Part shown: positions 25,766 through 33,703 of the stretch, in pieces
Position numbering within the stretch: position 1 is the stretch's first letter
Layout of the letters: the number at the start of each line of letters is the position of its first letter
Assembly (NCBI RefSeq): GCF_001642835.1
Contig: NZ_LXEI01000008.1
Coordinates: forward strand, 124,001-188,000
Source of the DNA: Pseudotamlana agarivorans
GTDB lineage: Bacteria; Bacteroidota; Bacteroidia; Flavobacteriales; Flavobacteriaceae
DNA: 64,000 bases
Direction: 5' to 3'
Notes under the pieces: generated by a model
The model's database searches: none
Told to the model about the DNA's origin: nothing
Seen by the model: the letters and a program-made list of their open reading frames with translations, nothing else
Made by a program: the position numbers and the translations under genes

Positions 25766-25958
25766 GATAACACAAGTTGTTTTAGCATTTATAATTTAAG
25801 TGAAGTACTGTAAAAAAGCAGCAAAGCAAAATACTGCTTTTCACATTGAAATCATAAGTTAACAACATAAATCAAAGCTACATTTTAAGTTGATGTTAAC
25901 ATCATATTTTAGTGAAATTTAGTTGTTATTTATAATTCCAGAATATGACATAAAGTAA

Positions 25959-25966
25959 TACTTTTG
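25959..25966 (+). promoter_or_regulatory. -7-like box just before ttcA
   Basis: TACTTTTG followed by CAAG lies only four bases before the ATG at 25971, suggesting a very short or absent 5' leader. No clear -33 box. Confidence 0.35.
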
Positions 25967-25970
25967 CAAG

Positions 25971-26738
25971 ATGGAAAGTATAGAACAGGTTACTAAAAAA
26001 TTACATCGCGCAACAGGCGAGGCCATCAAACAATATACAATGATTGAAGATGGCGATCGTATTATGGTATGTCTTTCTGGCGGAAAAGACAGTTACACCT
26101 TACTTCAAATGTTGTTGCACTTTAAAAAGGTGGCTCCCGTTTCTTTTGAAATTATAGCTGTGAATTTAGATCAGAAACAACCAGGTTTCCCTGAACATGT
26201 ACTTCCTGAATATTTAACGGATCTGGGTGTACCTTATAAAATCATTGAAAAAAACACCTATAAGGTGGTAATGGAAAAGACGCCTGAAGGGAAAACTACC
26301 TGCAGCCTCTGCTCCAGATTACGACGTGGCACCCTCTATGAAGCCGCAAAAGATTTAGGCTGCAATAAACTAGCGTTAGGCCATCATAGAAATGATATTA
26401 TTGAAACGTTTTTACTGAATTTCTTTTTTGCCGGCAAACTAGAGTCCATGCCTCCGAAATTTAAAAATGATGCTGGCGATTTAATTGTATTACGTCCGTT
26501 AGCCCTTTGTAAAGAATCAGACATTGAAGTTTATGCCCAGCATATGGACTTCCCTATAATTCCTTGTAATTTATGTGGTTCTCAAGAAAATTTGCAGCGT
26601 AAAAAAGTAAAGGAAATGATTAGTCAATGGGAAAATGAATTTCCTGACAGAAGTTCCGTTATGCTGAATGCCTTGCAGAATGTTTCGCCTTCTCACCTTT
26701 TGGATAAGAATATTTATGATTTTGATGTTTTGGAATAG
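25971..26738 (+). CDS. ttcA: tRNA 2-thiocytidine biosynthesis protein TtcA
   Basis: A 255-residue PP-loop ATPase that thiolates cytidine 32 of certain tRNAs. The P-loop is [15 protein letters not shown]. The cluster-binding cysteines are seen in [17 protein letters not shown] (CxxC) and in [32 protein letters not shown] is the conserved adenylation-domain segment. All known functional positions are present. It is followed by a gap filled with degenerate repeat elements. Confidence 0.93.
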   Translation: MESIEQVTKKLHRATGEAIKQYTMIEDGDRIMVCLSGGKDSYTLLQMLLHFKKVAPVSFEIIAVNLDQKQPGFPEHVLPEYLTDLGVPYKIIEKNTYKVVMEKTPEGKTTCSLCSRLRRGTLYEAAKDLGCNKLALGHHRNDIIETFLLNFFFAGKLESMPPKFKNDAGDLIVLRPLALCKESDIEVYAQHMDFPIIPCNLCGSQENLQRKKVKEMISQWENEFPDRSSVMLNALQNVSPSHLLDKNIYDFDVLE

Positions 26739-26816
26739 GTAATGACCGAAATTCAATTAACTCAAAAGGTTCTCCATTAAAAAATTAAAGTGACCCCTCT
26801 ACACTTCTTGTGTTGT

Positions 26817-26900
26817 TGTCATTCCGATACGCAGTGAGAAACCTCTTTTAAAACTAGGATATTCGTTAACGAGAAGATTTCAACTAATGTCGAAATGACA
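26817..26900. repeat. Dispersed imperfect-palindrome element (copy B)
   Basis: The ends TGTCATTCCGATACGCAGTG and its counterpart AATGTCGAAATGACA are imperfect inverted repeats about 84 bases across. The GTCAT...CAGTGAGA...TCTTTTAAA left arm and CT..TGTCGA.ATGAC right arm are shared with copy A at 9494-9569. Confidence 0.6.
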
Positions 26901-26946
26901 GTAGCCGCGAGTTATGTAGATAAAAACTTACCTCCTTTAATAGGGG

Positions 26947-27008
26947 GTTCGAGCAGAGTCGAGAACATTATAGCTTCAATTTAACAAAACTTCTCGACTC
27001 CGCTGGAA
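26947..27008. repeat. Imperfect inverted repeat (TCGAG family)
   Basis: GTTCGAGCAGAGTCGAGAA on the left pairs with TTCTCGACTCCGCTGGAA on the right, about 26 bases apart. It may be a mobile hairpin or a terminator-like structure for ttcA. Confidence 0.55.
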
Positions 27009-27079
27009 GACCTTGAAAACTTCTAGGGATAAGATGCTTCAGTCGTACCTCATTCTGCATGACAGCGCATAAGCATTTA

Positions 27080-28384
27080 CTAAGAAATTACCTCGCCGTA
27101 TAAATCGAAATCTTCAGCTTCTATAATTTTAACCTTAGCAAACTCACCGGTTTTCAAATAGGTTTTAGTCGCATCAATTAAAACTTCGTTATCTACATCA
27201 GGCGAATCGAATTCGCTACGTCCCACAAAATAATTACCTTCTTTTCTATCGATAACCACTTTAAACTCCTGCCCTATTTTTTGTTGATTCAGCTCCCATG
27301 AAATTTGAGATTGAATTTCCATGATTTGATTAGCGCGATCTATTTTCACTTCTTCAGGAACATCATCTTCTAAATTATAAGCATGTGTATTCTCTTCGTG
27401 ACTATAAGTAAAACAGCCTAAACGCTCAAAACGCATATCGCTTACCCATTGTTTTAATTCTTGGAAATTCGCTTCAGTTTCACCTGGATAACCTACAATC
27501 AATGTCGTTCTAATAGTCATTTCAGGCACTTTAGCACGAAATTCTTGAATTAACTTTGTTGTTTTATCCTTAGTGGTTCCTCGACGCATACTCTTCAGTA
27601 TATCATCTGAAATATGCTGTAATGGAATATCTAAATAGTTACAAACCTTTGGTTCACGATTCATGATATCTAACACATCCATAGGGAATCCTGTTGGAAA
27701 TGCATAATGTAAACGAATCCATTCGATACCTTCAACCTTTACCAAGGCTTCAAGTAATTCGGCAAGGTTACGTTTTTTATATAAGTCTAATCCGTAATAC
27801 GTTAAATCTTGAGCAATTAAAATCAATTCTTTAACGCCGTTTGCCGCTAATTTTTCGGCTTCAACAACCAAGTCTTCAATAGGTGTACTTTTGTGCTTAC
27901 CACGCATAATTGGAATGGCACAGAAAGAACATGGTCTATCACATCCTTCGGCAATTTTTAAATAAGCATAATTTTTAGGCGTCGTGGTTAAACGCTCACC
28001 AATCAACTCATGCTTATAATCGGCACCCAAAGCTTTTAATAAACCAGGTAATTCGGTAGTTCCAAAATACTGATCCACATTAGGAATTTCCTTCTGTAAA
28101 TCTGGTTTATAACGCTCACTTAAGCAGCCTGTAACAAAAACTTTATCGACTTCACCATCCTCTTTCTTCTGCATGTACTCTAAAATAGTGTTCACACTTT
28201 CCTCCTTGGCATTATTTATAAAACCACAGGTGTTAATCACAACAACGTTGCCTTCTTCTTCATGCACAACATCTTTACCGCTAGCTTTTAATTGCCCCAT
28301 TAGGACTTCACTATCGTAAACGTTTTTACTACAACCTAGAGTAACCACGTTTATTTTATTTTTCTTTAGAGTTTTTGTACGCAT
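27080..28384 (-). CDS. rimO: Ribosomal protein S12 methylthiotransferase RimO
   Basis: A 434-residue radical SAM enzyme that adds a methylthio group to an aspartate of ribosomal protein S12. The N-terminal domain has three cluster cysteines (TLGCSKNVYDSE, INTCGFI, VTGCLSERY). The radical SAM motif is EGCDRPCSFCAIP, followed by YAFPTGFP, DIPLQHISDDILKSMRRG and TIRTTLIVGYPGETE. The C-terminal TRAM domain (GQEFKVVIDR to the end) binds substrate. The signature separates it from MiaB, since RimO ends in a typical DLYGEV TRAM tail. A TATCTTTG box at 28405-28412 on the minus strand is a candidate promoter element. Confidence 0.95.
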   Translation of the reverse strand: MRTKTLKKNKINVVTLGCSKNVYDSEVLMGQLKASGKDVVHEEEGNVVVINTCGFINNAKEESVNTILEYMQKKEDGEVDKVFVTGCLSERYKPDLQKEIPNVDQYFGTTELPGLLKALGADYKHELIGERLTTTPKNYAYLKIAEGCDRPCSFCAIPIMRGKHKSTPIEDLVVEAEKLAANGVKELILIAQDLTYYGLDLYKKRNLAELLEALVKVEGIEWIRLHYAFPTGFPMDVLDIMNREPKVCNYLDIPLQHISDDILKSMRRGTTKDKTTKLIQEFRAKVPEMTIRTTLIVGYPGETEANFQELKQWVSDMRFERLGCFTYSHEENTHAYNLEDDVPEEVKIDRANQIMEIQSQISWELNQQKIGQEFKVVIDRKEGNYFVGRSEFDSPDVDNEVLIDATKTYLKTGEFAKVKIIEAEDFDLYGEVIS

Positions 28385-28404
28385 AACTTGAATAAATGAG
28401 GGCG

Positions 28405-28412
28405 CAAAGATA
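28405..28412 (-). promoter_or_regulatory. Candidate -7 box of rimO
   Basis: The minus strand reads TATCTTTG 20 bases before the rimO start. A repeat-rich region lies further upstream and the -33 match is poor. Confidence 0.4.
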
Positions 28413-28446
28413 CGGAATGATTTAGGATATTGCGTAGCAAAGTGCC

Positions 28447-28503
28447 AAAGATTCAGAGTCTCAAAGACTCAGAGTTACAGAGACTCAAAGATTCAAAGAT
28501 GCA
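28447..28503. repeat. Short imperfect tandem repeats of AAAGATTC/AGAGACTC type
   Basis: Several near-copies of CAAAGA(T/C)TC and AGAGTCTC follow each other between rimO and ftsY, so each unit can also pair with the next (GAGTCT/AGACTC). It is noncoding and simple. Confidence 0.6.
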
Positions 28504-28604
28504 GGGGCTGAAAATACTGTAGGCATTAGGTATAACGCATAAAGCTTATGGCATACAGAAGTTTTCCTTAAAGTAACTTAGTGTTAAAACCTAAAACTGA
28601 TGAG

Positions 28605-28624
28605 ATTCCTGCTTTCGCAGGAAT
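28605..28624. repeat. Short hairpin ATTCCTGC/GCAGGAAT
   Basis: A perfect 8-base inverted repeat with loop TTTC lies just after the end of ftsY (minus strand). It could be an ftsY terminator stem without a T run. It also resembles the ATTCCCGC/GCGGGAAT ends of the element at 59951-60017. Confidence 0.55.
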
Positions 28625-28628
28625 ATTG

Positions 28629-29603
28629 TTACTTAAAAAAAGAGTCGACGAATTCGAATTTATTGAAAACCTGTAAATCTTCAATACCCTCGCCTACTCC
28701 GATATATTTAACTGGAATTTTAAACTGATCAGAAATACCGATAACGACACCACCTTTGGCAGTACCATCTAGTTTGGTTACTGCTAATGAAGTCACTTCT
28801 GTAGCCGCCGTAAATTGCTTAGCTTGCTCGAAAGCGTTTTGTCCTGTAGAACCATCTAAAACCAATAAAACATCATGAGGCGCATCGCCAATTACTTTTT
28901 GCATGACACGTTTCACTTTAGACAATTCGTTCATTAAGTTTACTTTATTATGCAAACGGCCTGCTGTATCGATAATAATAACATCGGCACCTTGATTAAC
29001 ACCAGATTGTAAAGCATCGAAAGCCACAGAAGCTGGATCACTTCCCATATCTTGGCGTACCATAGGTACATCAACACGATCTGCCCAAACTTGTAGTTGA
29101 TCTATAGCTGCCGCCCTAAAGGTATCAGCTGCTCCTAAAACAACTTTTAAACCTTGTTTTTTAAACTGATAAGCCAGCTTACCAATAGTAGTCGTTTTTC
29201 CAACACCATTAACACCAACAACCATTAAGATATAAGGTGTTTTTGAACCATTCGGTTGTTTAGGAAGTTCAGGGATGGTGTATTCTGTGTCTTCACCAGA
29301 ATTGGTTTCACTTAAAAGTCCCGCAATTTCTTCTCGCAATATTTTGTTAAGCTCATCGGTGCCTAAATATTTATCTTGAGCAACACGTTCTTCGATTCGC
29401 TCAATAACTTTAAGCGTCGTATTTACACCGACATCACTAGAAACTAAAACTTCTTCAAGGTTATCTAAAACATCATCATCGACTTTAGACTTCCCTGCTA
29501 CAGCTTTACCTAATTTATCAAAAAAACTAGATTTTGACTTTTCTAATCCTTTATCTAAGGTTTCTTTTTTTTCTGAGGAAAATATTTTTTTAAAAAAACT
29601 CAT
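28629..29603 (-). CDS. ftsY: Signal recognition particle receptor FtsY
   Basis: A 324-residue SRP-type GTPase that receives ribosome/SRP complexes at the membrane. The N domain is followed by the G domain: VVGVNGVGKTTTIGKLAYQFK (G1), GAADTFRAAAIDQLQ (G2), IIIDTAGRLHNK (G3), LAVTKLDGTAKGGVVIG (G4) and YIGVGEGIEDLQVF (G5). The N-terminal acidic A domain of E. coli is lacking; the protein starts with a Lys/Glu-rich stretch SSEKKETLDKGLEKS. It is probably transcribed separately from the ribosomal protein genes upstream, from which a terminator separates it. Confidence 0.96.
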   Translation of the reverse strand: MSFFKKIFSSEKKETLDKGLEKSKSSFFDKLGKAVAGKSKVDDDVLDNLEEVLVSSDVGVNTTLKVIERIEERVAQDKYLGTDELNKILREEIAGLLSETNSGEDTEYTIPELPKQPNGSKTPYILMVVGVNGVGKTTTIGKLAYQFKKQGLKVVLGAADTFRAAAIDQLQVWADRVDVPMVRQDMGSDPASVAFDALQSGVNQGADVIIIDTAGRLHNKVNLMNELSKVKRVMQKVIGDAPHDVLLVLDGSTGQNAFEQAKQFTAATEVTSLAVTKLDGTAKGGVVIGISDQFKIPVKYIGVGEGIEDLQVFNKFEFVDSFFK

Positions 29604-29753
29604 ATTGCTTTGCGGTTCATTGTTTAATTAGATGGCTACAAAAAGCTTATTTTAAAATCCACTTTTGATGTTACCTGCTGTATTCTTGTCAATTTCCTTA
29701 CCATTTTAAACAAACTGTTAATATGTCAGAAACATCGAAAATCATTTCAAATA

Positions 29754-29791
29754 TAAAAATAAAAAAGCTGCTTTCGTAAAGAAAGCAGCTT
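29754..29791 (-). terminator. Terminator of the rpmB-rpmG-DUF4295 operon
   Basis: The stem AAGCTGCTTTC (29765-29775) / GAAAGCAGCTT (29781-29791) has a five-base loop. On the minus strand it is followed by a T-rich run (plus-strand A's at 29754-29766). Confidence 0.88.
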
Positions 29792-29814
29792 ATAATATCT
29801 TGAAACGCTACGTT

Positions 29815-29967
29815 TTAGTTTTTAGCTAAAAAGTCGTTAACTTCTTCTGGACTCATGATAGATTCAACAAACATGTAAGCTCCAGTTTTAGGAGACTTTA
29901 CCATCTTTATTGCTTTAGTTAATCTTTTAGATCCTGTTTGTAATGATGCTACTGATTTCTTTGCCAT
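29815..29967 (-). CDS. DUF4295 family small basic protein
   Basis: A 50-residue protein found by reading the minus strand: it begins MAKKSVASLQTGSKRLTKA and ends MSPEEVNDFLAKN. This is the DUF4295 family, restricted to Bacteroidetes and typically encoded right after rpmB and rpmG. It is short, basic at the N-terminus and probably ribosome-associated, although this is an inference from its location only. The stop codon is followed after 24 bases by a strong terminator, so it is the last gene of the operon. It starts 48 bases after the rpmG stop. Confidence 0.85.
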   Translation of the reverse strand: MAKKSVASLQTGSKRLTKAIKMVKSPKTGAYMFVESIMSPEEVNDFLAKN

Positions 29968-30015
29968 GACCTATTTGGTTTTATTTGGCATTTTTAACAA
30001 TGTAAAAATGTCTAA

Positions 30016-30198
30016 TTATTTAATTTCTTTATGAACTGTCATACGCTTAAGAATTGGATTAAATTTCTTAATCTCCATTCTATCTGGCGTGTTCTTTTTG
30101 TTTTTCGTAGTAATATATCTAGAAGTTCCTGGTTGTCCAGACTCTTTGTGCTCTGTGCACTCTAAAATTACTTGTATTCTGTTACCTTTCTTTGCCAT
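30016..30198 (-). CDS. rpmG: 50S ribosomal protein L33
   Basis: A 60-residue basic protein beginning [19 protein letters not shown] and containing [22 protein letters not shown], the bL33 signature. The protein has a single cysteine (VILECTEH) in place of the paired zinc-ribbon cysteines of C+ paralogues, so it looks like the zinc-independent C- type. The second gene of an operon, it starts 25 bases after the rpmB stop. Confidence 0.96.
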   Translation of the reverse strand: MAKKGNRIQVILECTEHKESGQPGTSRYITTKNKKNTPDRMEIKKFNPILKRMTVHKEIK

Positions 30199-30223
30199 GT
30201 CTTTTTACTTTTAAATACAGCTA

Positions 30224-30460
30224 TTATTTTAAAAATCCTTTAGATTTCGCATCTTTAATCGCTGCAGATATACCAACTTTATTAATGGTTTTTAAAGCAG
30301 ATGCAGAAACCTTTAAAGTTATCCAGCTGTCTTCTTCTGGAATGTAAAAACGTTTCTTTAGTAAATTCGCATTGAACTTGCGTTTAGTTCTGTTTAATGC
30401 ATGAGACACGTTGTTTCCAACCATCGCCTTCTTTCCTGTTAGTTCACAAACTCTTGACAT
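30224..30460 (-). CDS. rpmB: 50S ribosomal protein L28
   Basis: A 78-residue protein of the bL28 family: [33 protein letters not shown], then [24 protein letters not shown]. Only the N-terminal cysteine is present; the zinc-binding partner cysteines seen in some bL28 proteins are missing, so this is the zinc-free form. It heads the rpmB-rpmG-DUF4295 operon with a clear promoter 43-73 bases upstream. Confidence 0.96.
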   Translation of the reverse strand: MSRVCELTGKKAMVGNNVSHALNRTKRKFNANLLKKRFYIPEEDSWITLKVSASALKTINKVGISAAIKDAKSKGFLK

Positions 30461-30502
30461 TTCTATATAACTTTAATTTCTTTGTTGCTTAAAATCGAGG
30501 TG

Positions 30503-30533
30503 CAAATATACAACTAATTTATATTCTAACAAC
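30503..30533 (-). promoter_or_regulatory. Promoter of rpmB-rpmG-DUF4295
   Basis: On the minus strand: -33 box GTTG (30530-30533), a 19-base spacer ending in AATTAGTTG, and -7 box TATATTTG (30503-30510) followed by CACC. The same extended pattern is found at the tRNA-Glu/rpsT P1 promoter. The -33 box lies about 10 bases past the cinA stop codon. Confidence 0.78.
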
Positions 30534-30543
30534 AGAAACTTAA

Positions 30544-31794
30544 TCAATTTTTAAAAATTTCTTTTAAAAGCATTTCCAAGGCCTTATTTACCGCCTTATT
30601 TATGACCTTAATTCTTAAATTTCCAAAGTTAAATTCCTGAGAATAAACGGCATTTTGAGTCGCCACAGCAATAAAAACAGTACCAACTTCGGCCTCTGAA
30701 TCGCCTTTTTTAGGTCCTGCATTACCTGTTGTTGCAATCGCGTAATCTGACTGAAATAATTCGCGTGCATTTCTCGCCATACTTTCTGCAACCTGTTTAC
30801 TTACAACAGAATGTGTATTAACTTCTTCTTCAGAAACCTTTAATACATTAATTTTTGATTGTGTTGAATAAGTCACCAGTCCGCCTTTAAAGTAAGCCGA
30901 AGCACCTGGATTTACCGTAAATCTCTCGGCCACAGCACCTCCAGTACAACTTTCAGCAATGGCTAAGGTTTCACCTTGCTTGGTGAGTTGTTTAGCGATT
31001 ATAATCTCTACCGAGCCTTCTTTATCTTCTATACCTGCAAACTCCTCTTGAATTAGAGGTATAACGGCATCAATCTGACTTTGTACGTCTTGAATCAATA
31101 CTTTTTTATCAAACCCTTTGGTCGATAATCGTAATCGCATTAAACCCAAACTTGGTAAATAGGCCAACCTTATATGTGACGGTAGCGCATCTTCCCAAGC
31201 CTCAATACGTTCGGCTAAAGCACTTTCTCCTAAGCCATAAACCAATAAGGTTTTATGAAGAATATATGGGCAATTGTATTTACTTTTTAAATGAGGAACC
31301 ACTTCATGTTCAATGAGGTACTCCATTTCATAAGGCACACCTGGAAGAGAAATAAAAACCTTTTCTCCTTTTTCCATCCACATGCCAGGAGCCGTGCCTA
31401 GCGTGTTCATTAAAACTTTAGACGTTGATGGCACCAAGGCTTGGTCTCGATTAACCTGAAGCAATTGTGTTCTAACGTGTTGTTTCCAAATCGACTCTAT
31501 ATTTTCGAGCACAGAAGTATTTAAAACCAACGTATCATTGAAATACTCTGCTATGGTTTTTTTAGTAATATCGTCTTTTGTAGGACCTAATCCTCCGGTA
31601 AGTATAATAATATCGACTCTGTTTTCAGCATCTTCAAGAGCTTGTAATATATGCCCTTTATCATCTTGAATGGAGGTGATTTGATATACCGAAACCCCTA
31701 TTTTATTGAGTTGCTTGGCTATAAAAGCAGAATTTGTATCGATAACCTGACCTATAAGAAGCTCGTCACCTATGGTTATTATTTCTGCTAGCAT
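30544..31794 (-). CDS. cinA: CinA-like competence/damage-inducible protein (nicotinamide-nucleotide amidase)
   Basis: A 416-residue two-domain protein. The N-terminal molybdopterin-binding-like domain has EIITIGDELLIGQVIDTNSAFIA and ILTGGLGPTKDDITKK. The C-terminal CinA/PncC domain has AIAESCTGGAVAERFT, YFKGGLVTYSTQSK and ATTGNAGPKKGD. The C-terminal domain hydrolyses NMN to nicotinate mononucleotide in characterised relatives; the N-terminal domain can act as an ADP-ribose pyrophosphatase. It is the last gene of a minus-strand cluster, eight bases after the Hpt gene. The competence link of the name is historical. Confidence 0.93.
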   Translation of the reverse strand: MLAEIITIGDELLIGQVIDTNSAFIAKQLNKIGVSVYQITSIQDDKGHILQALEDAENRVDIIILTGGLGPTKDDITKKTIAEYFNDTLVLNTSVLENIESIWKQHVRTQLLQVNRDQALVPSTSKVLMNTLGTAPGMWMEKGEKVFISLPGVPYEMEYLIEHEVVPHLKSKYNCPYILHKTLLVYGLGESALAERIEAWEDALPSHIRLAYLPSLGLMRLRLSTKGFDKKVLIQDVQSQIDAVIPLIQEEFAGIEDKEGSVEIIIAKQLTKQGETLAIAESCTGGAVAERFTVNPGASAYFKGGLVTYSTQSKINVLKVSEEEVNTHSVVSKQVAESMARNARELFQSDYAIATTGNAGPKKGDSEAEVGTVFIAVATQNAVYSQEFNFGNLRIKVINKAVNKALEMLLKEIFKN

Positions 31795-31802
31795 GTATTC
31801 AT

Positions 31803-32144
31803 TTATAAATTGAAATCCGCCTTTAATTCAGCCGCAGCATTTTCGACAGCTGTTAAGACAATATTTAATTGTTCAGTGATATCTTGATCTTTTTTCTCGA
31901 ACTTGCCCCAATCTTGAACCTCAATTAGTGTTTCTAAAACCCCTAATTCGAACAGATCGACTGTTGGCTTCATTTTATGAGCTGCCTGATAGGCATTGTA
32001 ATAATCTTTATTAGTAACAGCAACTTTCAATCTTTCAGCATCCTCTGGCACTTCACCTAAAAAGGCATCTGCCAAAGCCGCTATAAAATCTTCATCATTG
32101 TCTGCTAATTCTCGTACCCTAAATAATTTGTAATGTTGTTCCAT
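31803..32144 (-). CDS. Stand-alone Hpt (histidine phosphotransfer) domain protein
   Basis: A 113-residue helical protein with the Hpt signature AYQAAHKMKPTVDLFEL, where the His is the expected phosphorylation site. The segment before it (EDFIAALADAFLGEVPEDAERLKVAV) matches the first Hpt helices. No kinase or receiver domain is attached or encoded nearby, so it would shuttle phosphate between partners encoded elsewhere, or act as a regulatory module. Its start codon directly abuts the stop of the FAH gene, and cinA follows eight bases after its stop, which indicates one transcript. Confidence 0.85.
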   Translation of the reverse strand: MEQHYKLFRVRELADNDEDFIAALADAFLGEVPEDAERLKVAVTNKDYYNAYQAAHKMKPTVDLFELGVLETLIEVQDWGKFEKKDQDITEQLNIVLTAVENAAAELKADFNL

Positions 32145-32756
32145 TTACTTAACTGTTATTGAAAACATTTCTTTGTCTTCTAAGAATCCTATTAACTTAT
32201 CATTTGCGTAAACTTTACCTACGCCTGCTGGGGTACCGGTAAAGATAATATCTCCTATCTTTAATGTGAAATATTTAGACACATATTCTATGATTTCATC
32301 GATTTCCCAAAGCATGAGGTTTGTATTTCCATTTTGAACAATATTTTCGTTCTTTTTTAAACAAAATGCAATATTGTTTACATCTGGAAGTTCGGCTTTT
32401 GGAATCCAACGCCCTACTACAGCTGCCCCATCAAAGGATTTCGCTTTCTCCCAAGGCAAACCTTTTGCTTTTAATTGACTCTGTAAATCTCGGGCAGTAA
32501 AATCAATCCCCAAGCCTATTTCATTATAATATTTATGCGCAAATTTCTTATCGATATGCTTCCCTACCCTATTTATTTTTACCAACACCTCCACCTCATG
32601 ATGTACATCATCAGAAAAATCTGGAATAAAAAATGGTTGTTTTTTAAGTAGAATGGCGGTATCTGGTTTTATAAAAATAACCGGATCACTGGGCTTTTCA
32701 TTTTGTAACTCTTTGATGTGTTCGGCGTAATTACGTCCGATGCAGATAAGTTTCAC
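32145..32756 (-). CDS. Fumarylacetoacetate hydrolase (FAH) family protein
   Basis: A 203-residue FAH-fold protein. Typical features are CIGRNYAEHIKEL at the N-terminus, PVIFIKPDTAILL, the metal-binding glutamates in DDVHHEVEVLVKI, IGLGIDFTARDLQ and the C-terminal GDIIFTGTPAGVGKV. Relatives decarboxylate oxaloacetate or hydrolyse acylpyruvates; the short length fits the FAHD1/YcgM group rather than tyrosine-degrading FAH. No aromatic catabolism genes surround it. Its stop codon directly precedes the Hpt start codon. Confidence 0.92.
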   Translation of the reverse strand: MKLICIGRNYAEHIKELQNEKPSDPVIFIKPDTAILLKKQPFFIPDFSDDVHHEVEVLVKINRVGKHIDKKFAHKYYNEIGLGIDFTARDLQSQLKAKGLPWEKAKSFDGAAVVGRWIPKAELPDVNNIAFCLKKNENIVQNGNTNLMLWEIDEIIEYVSKYFTLKIGDIIFTGTPAGVGKVYANDKLIGFLEDKEMFSITVK

Positions 32757-32820
32757 TCAGATTATTGATTATGAATTATTGATTATTGTTTATGGAGTAA
32801 GTCAAATTGTTAATGATCTA

Positions 32821-33597
32821 CTACCCCAATTTGTTGTTAAAATTTCTAAGCTTGATGGCTGTTAATACCTTTTTAGTATACAATGGAAAATCGGCATTTA
32901 ATAACCATCCAAAATACCCAGGCTCCTTTTCTAAAACTTCGGTTACCAGTTTACCTTTATGCTTTCCGAAAGAAAAACACTCTTCGCCGTTTTTATTAAA
33001 AGCGATAAAACCTGCAAAATCGGCAAACTTTTTTCTAGAACTGAATTCTGCCAAAAACTTCGTGTCGTTCTCTAAGCTGTCGTATTTTGACAACTGAGCC
33101 TTTAACACCTCGTAGGTAGCATTGGTGTCAGCTTCAGCACTATGCGCATCATCTAAATTTTTATCACAATAAAACTTATAAGCGGCACTTAATGTACGCT
33201 GCTCCATTTTATGAAATATAGTTTGAACATCTACAGCTAAACGATTTCGCATATCAAAATCGATTTCTGCACGTAACATTTCTTCAGCTAAAAGCGGAAT
33301 ATCGAAGCGATTAGAGTTAAACCCTCCTAAATCGGAATCCTTTATCATATTATAAACTTCCTTGGCTAATTCCTTAAAAGTAGGTTCGTTAGCCACTTTT
33401 TCATCGGAAATCCCATGAATGGCAGTCACCTCAGCAGGTATTGGTCTTTCAGGGTTTACCAACCAGGTTTTACTTTCTTTATTTCCATTTGGAAACACTT
33501 TAAGTACTGAAATCTCTACAATACGGTCGGAGGTTATATTAATCCCTGTTGTTTCTAAGTCGAAAAAACAAATGGGTTTTTTAAGGTTTAATTCCAT
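32821..33597 (-). CDS. DnaQ-like 3'-5' exonuclease
   Basis: A 258-residue DEDDh exonuclease. Exo I is FFDLETTGINITSDRIVEIS, Exo II is GGFNSNRFDIPLL, and Exo III is DDAHSAEADTNATYEVL with the His-x4-Asp arrangement. The C-terminal part (FADFAGFIAFNKNGEECFSFGKHKGK) is an added domain found with such exonucleases in Bacteroidetes. It could be a proofreading subunit-like protein or a repair/RNA-trimming nuclease. It is the first gene of the minus-strand cluster leading to cinA; the FAH gene starts 64 bases after its stop. Confidence 0.9.
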   Translation of the reverse strand: MELNLKKPICFFDLETTGINITSDRIVEISVLKVFPNGNKESKTWLVNPERPIPAEVTAIHGISDEKVANEPTFKELAKEVYNMIKDSDLGGFNSNRFDIPLLAEEMLRAEIDFDMRNRLAVDVQTIFHKMEQRTLSAAYKFYCDKNLDDAHSAEADTNATYEVLKAQLSKYDSLENDTKFLAEFSSRKKFADFAGFIAFNKNGEECFSFGKHKGKLVTEVLEKEPGYFGWLLNADFPLYTKKVLTAIKLRNFNNKLG

Positions 33598-33644
33598 GAA
33601 TTATTATCTATAGTAATTTTAAATACGATTGGGTACTCTACAAA

Positions 33645-33680
33645 AATAAAAAAACCCAACCGTTTAACGGTTAGGTTTTT
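33645..33680 (-). terminator. Terminator of the acyltransferase gene
   Basis: An imperfect 12-base stem AACCCAACCGTT/AACGGTTAGGTT lies 24 bases beyond the stop, with the A-run on the left giving T residues in the minus transcript. Confidence 0.75.
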
Positions 33681-33703
33681 CAATAGTTTATTTATAATCG
33701 TTA

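Larger units (their letters stand above)
26739..27079. repeat. Gap of stacked degenerate repeats between ttcA and rimO
   Basis: This 341-base gene-free stretch consists largely of repeat fragments. A GTCATTCCG...CGAAATGAC element lies at 26817-26900, the palindrome TTCGAGCAGAGTCGAGAA/TTCTCGACTCCGCTGGAA at 26947-27008, and a third fragment GATGCTTCAGTCGTACCTC...CATGAC at 27032-27063. No coding potential is apparent. It separates two convergent genes. Confidence 0.6.
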
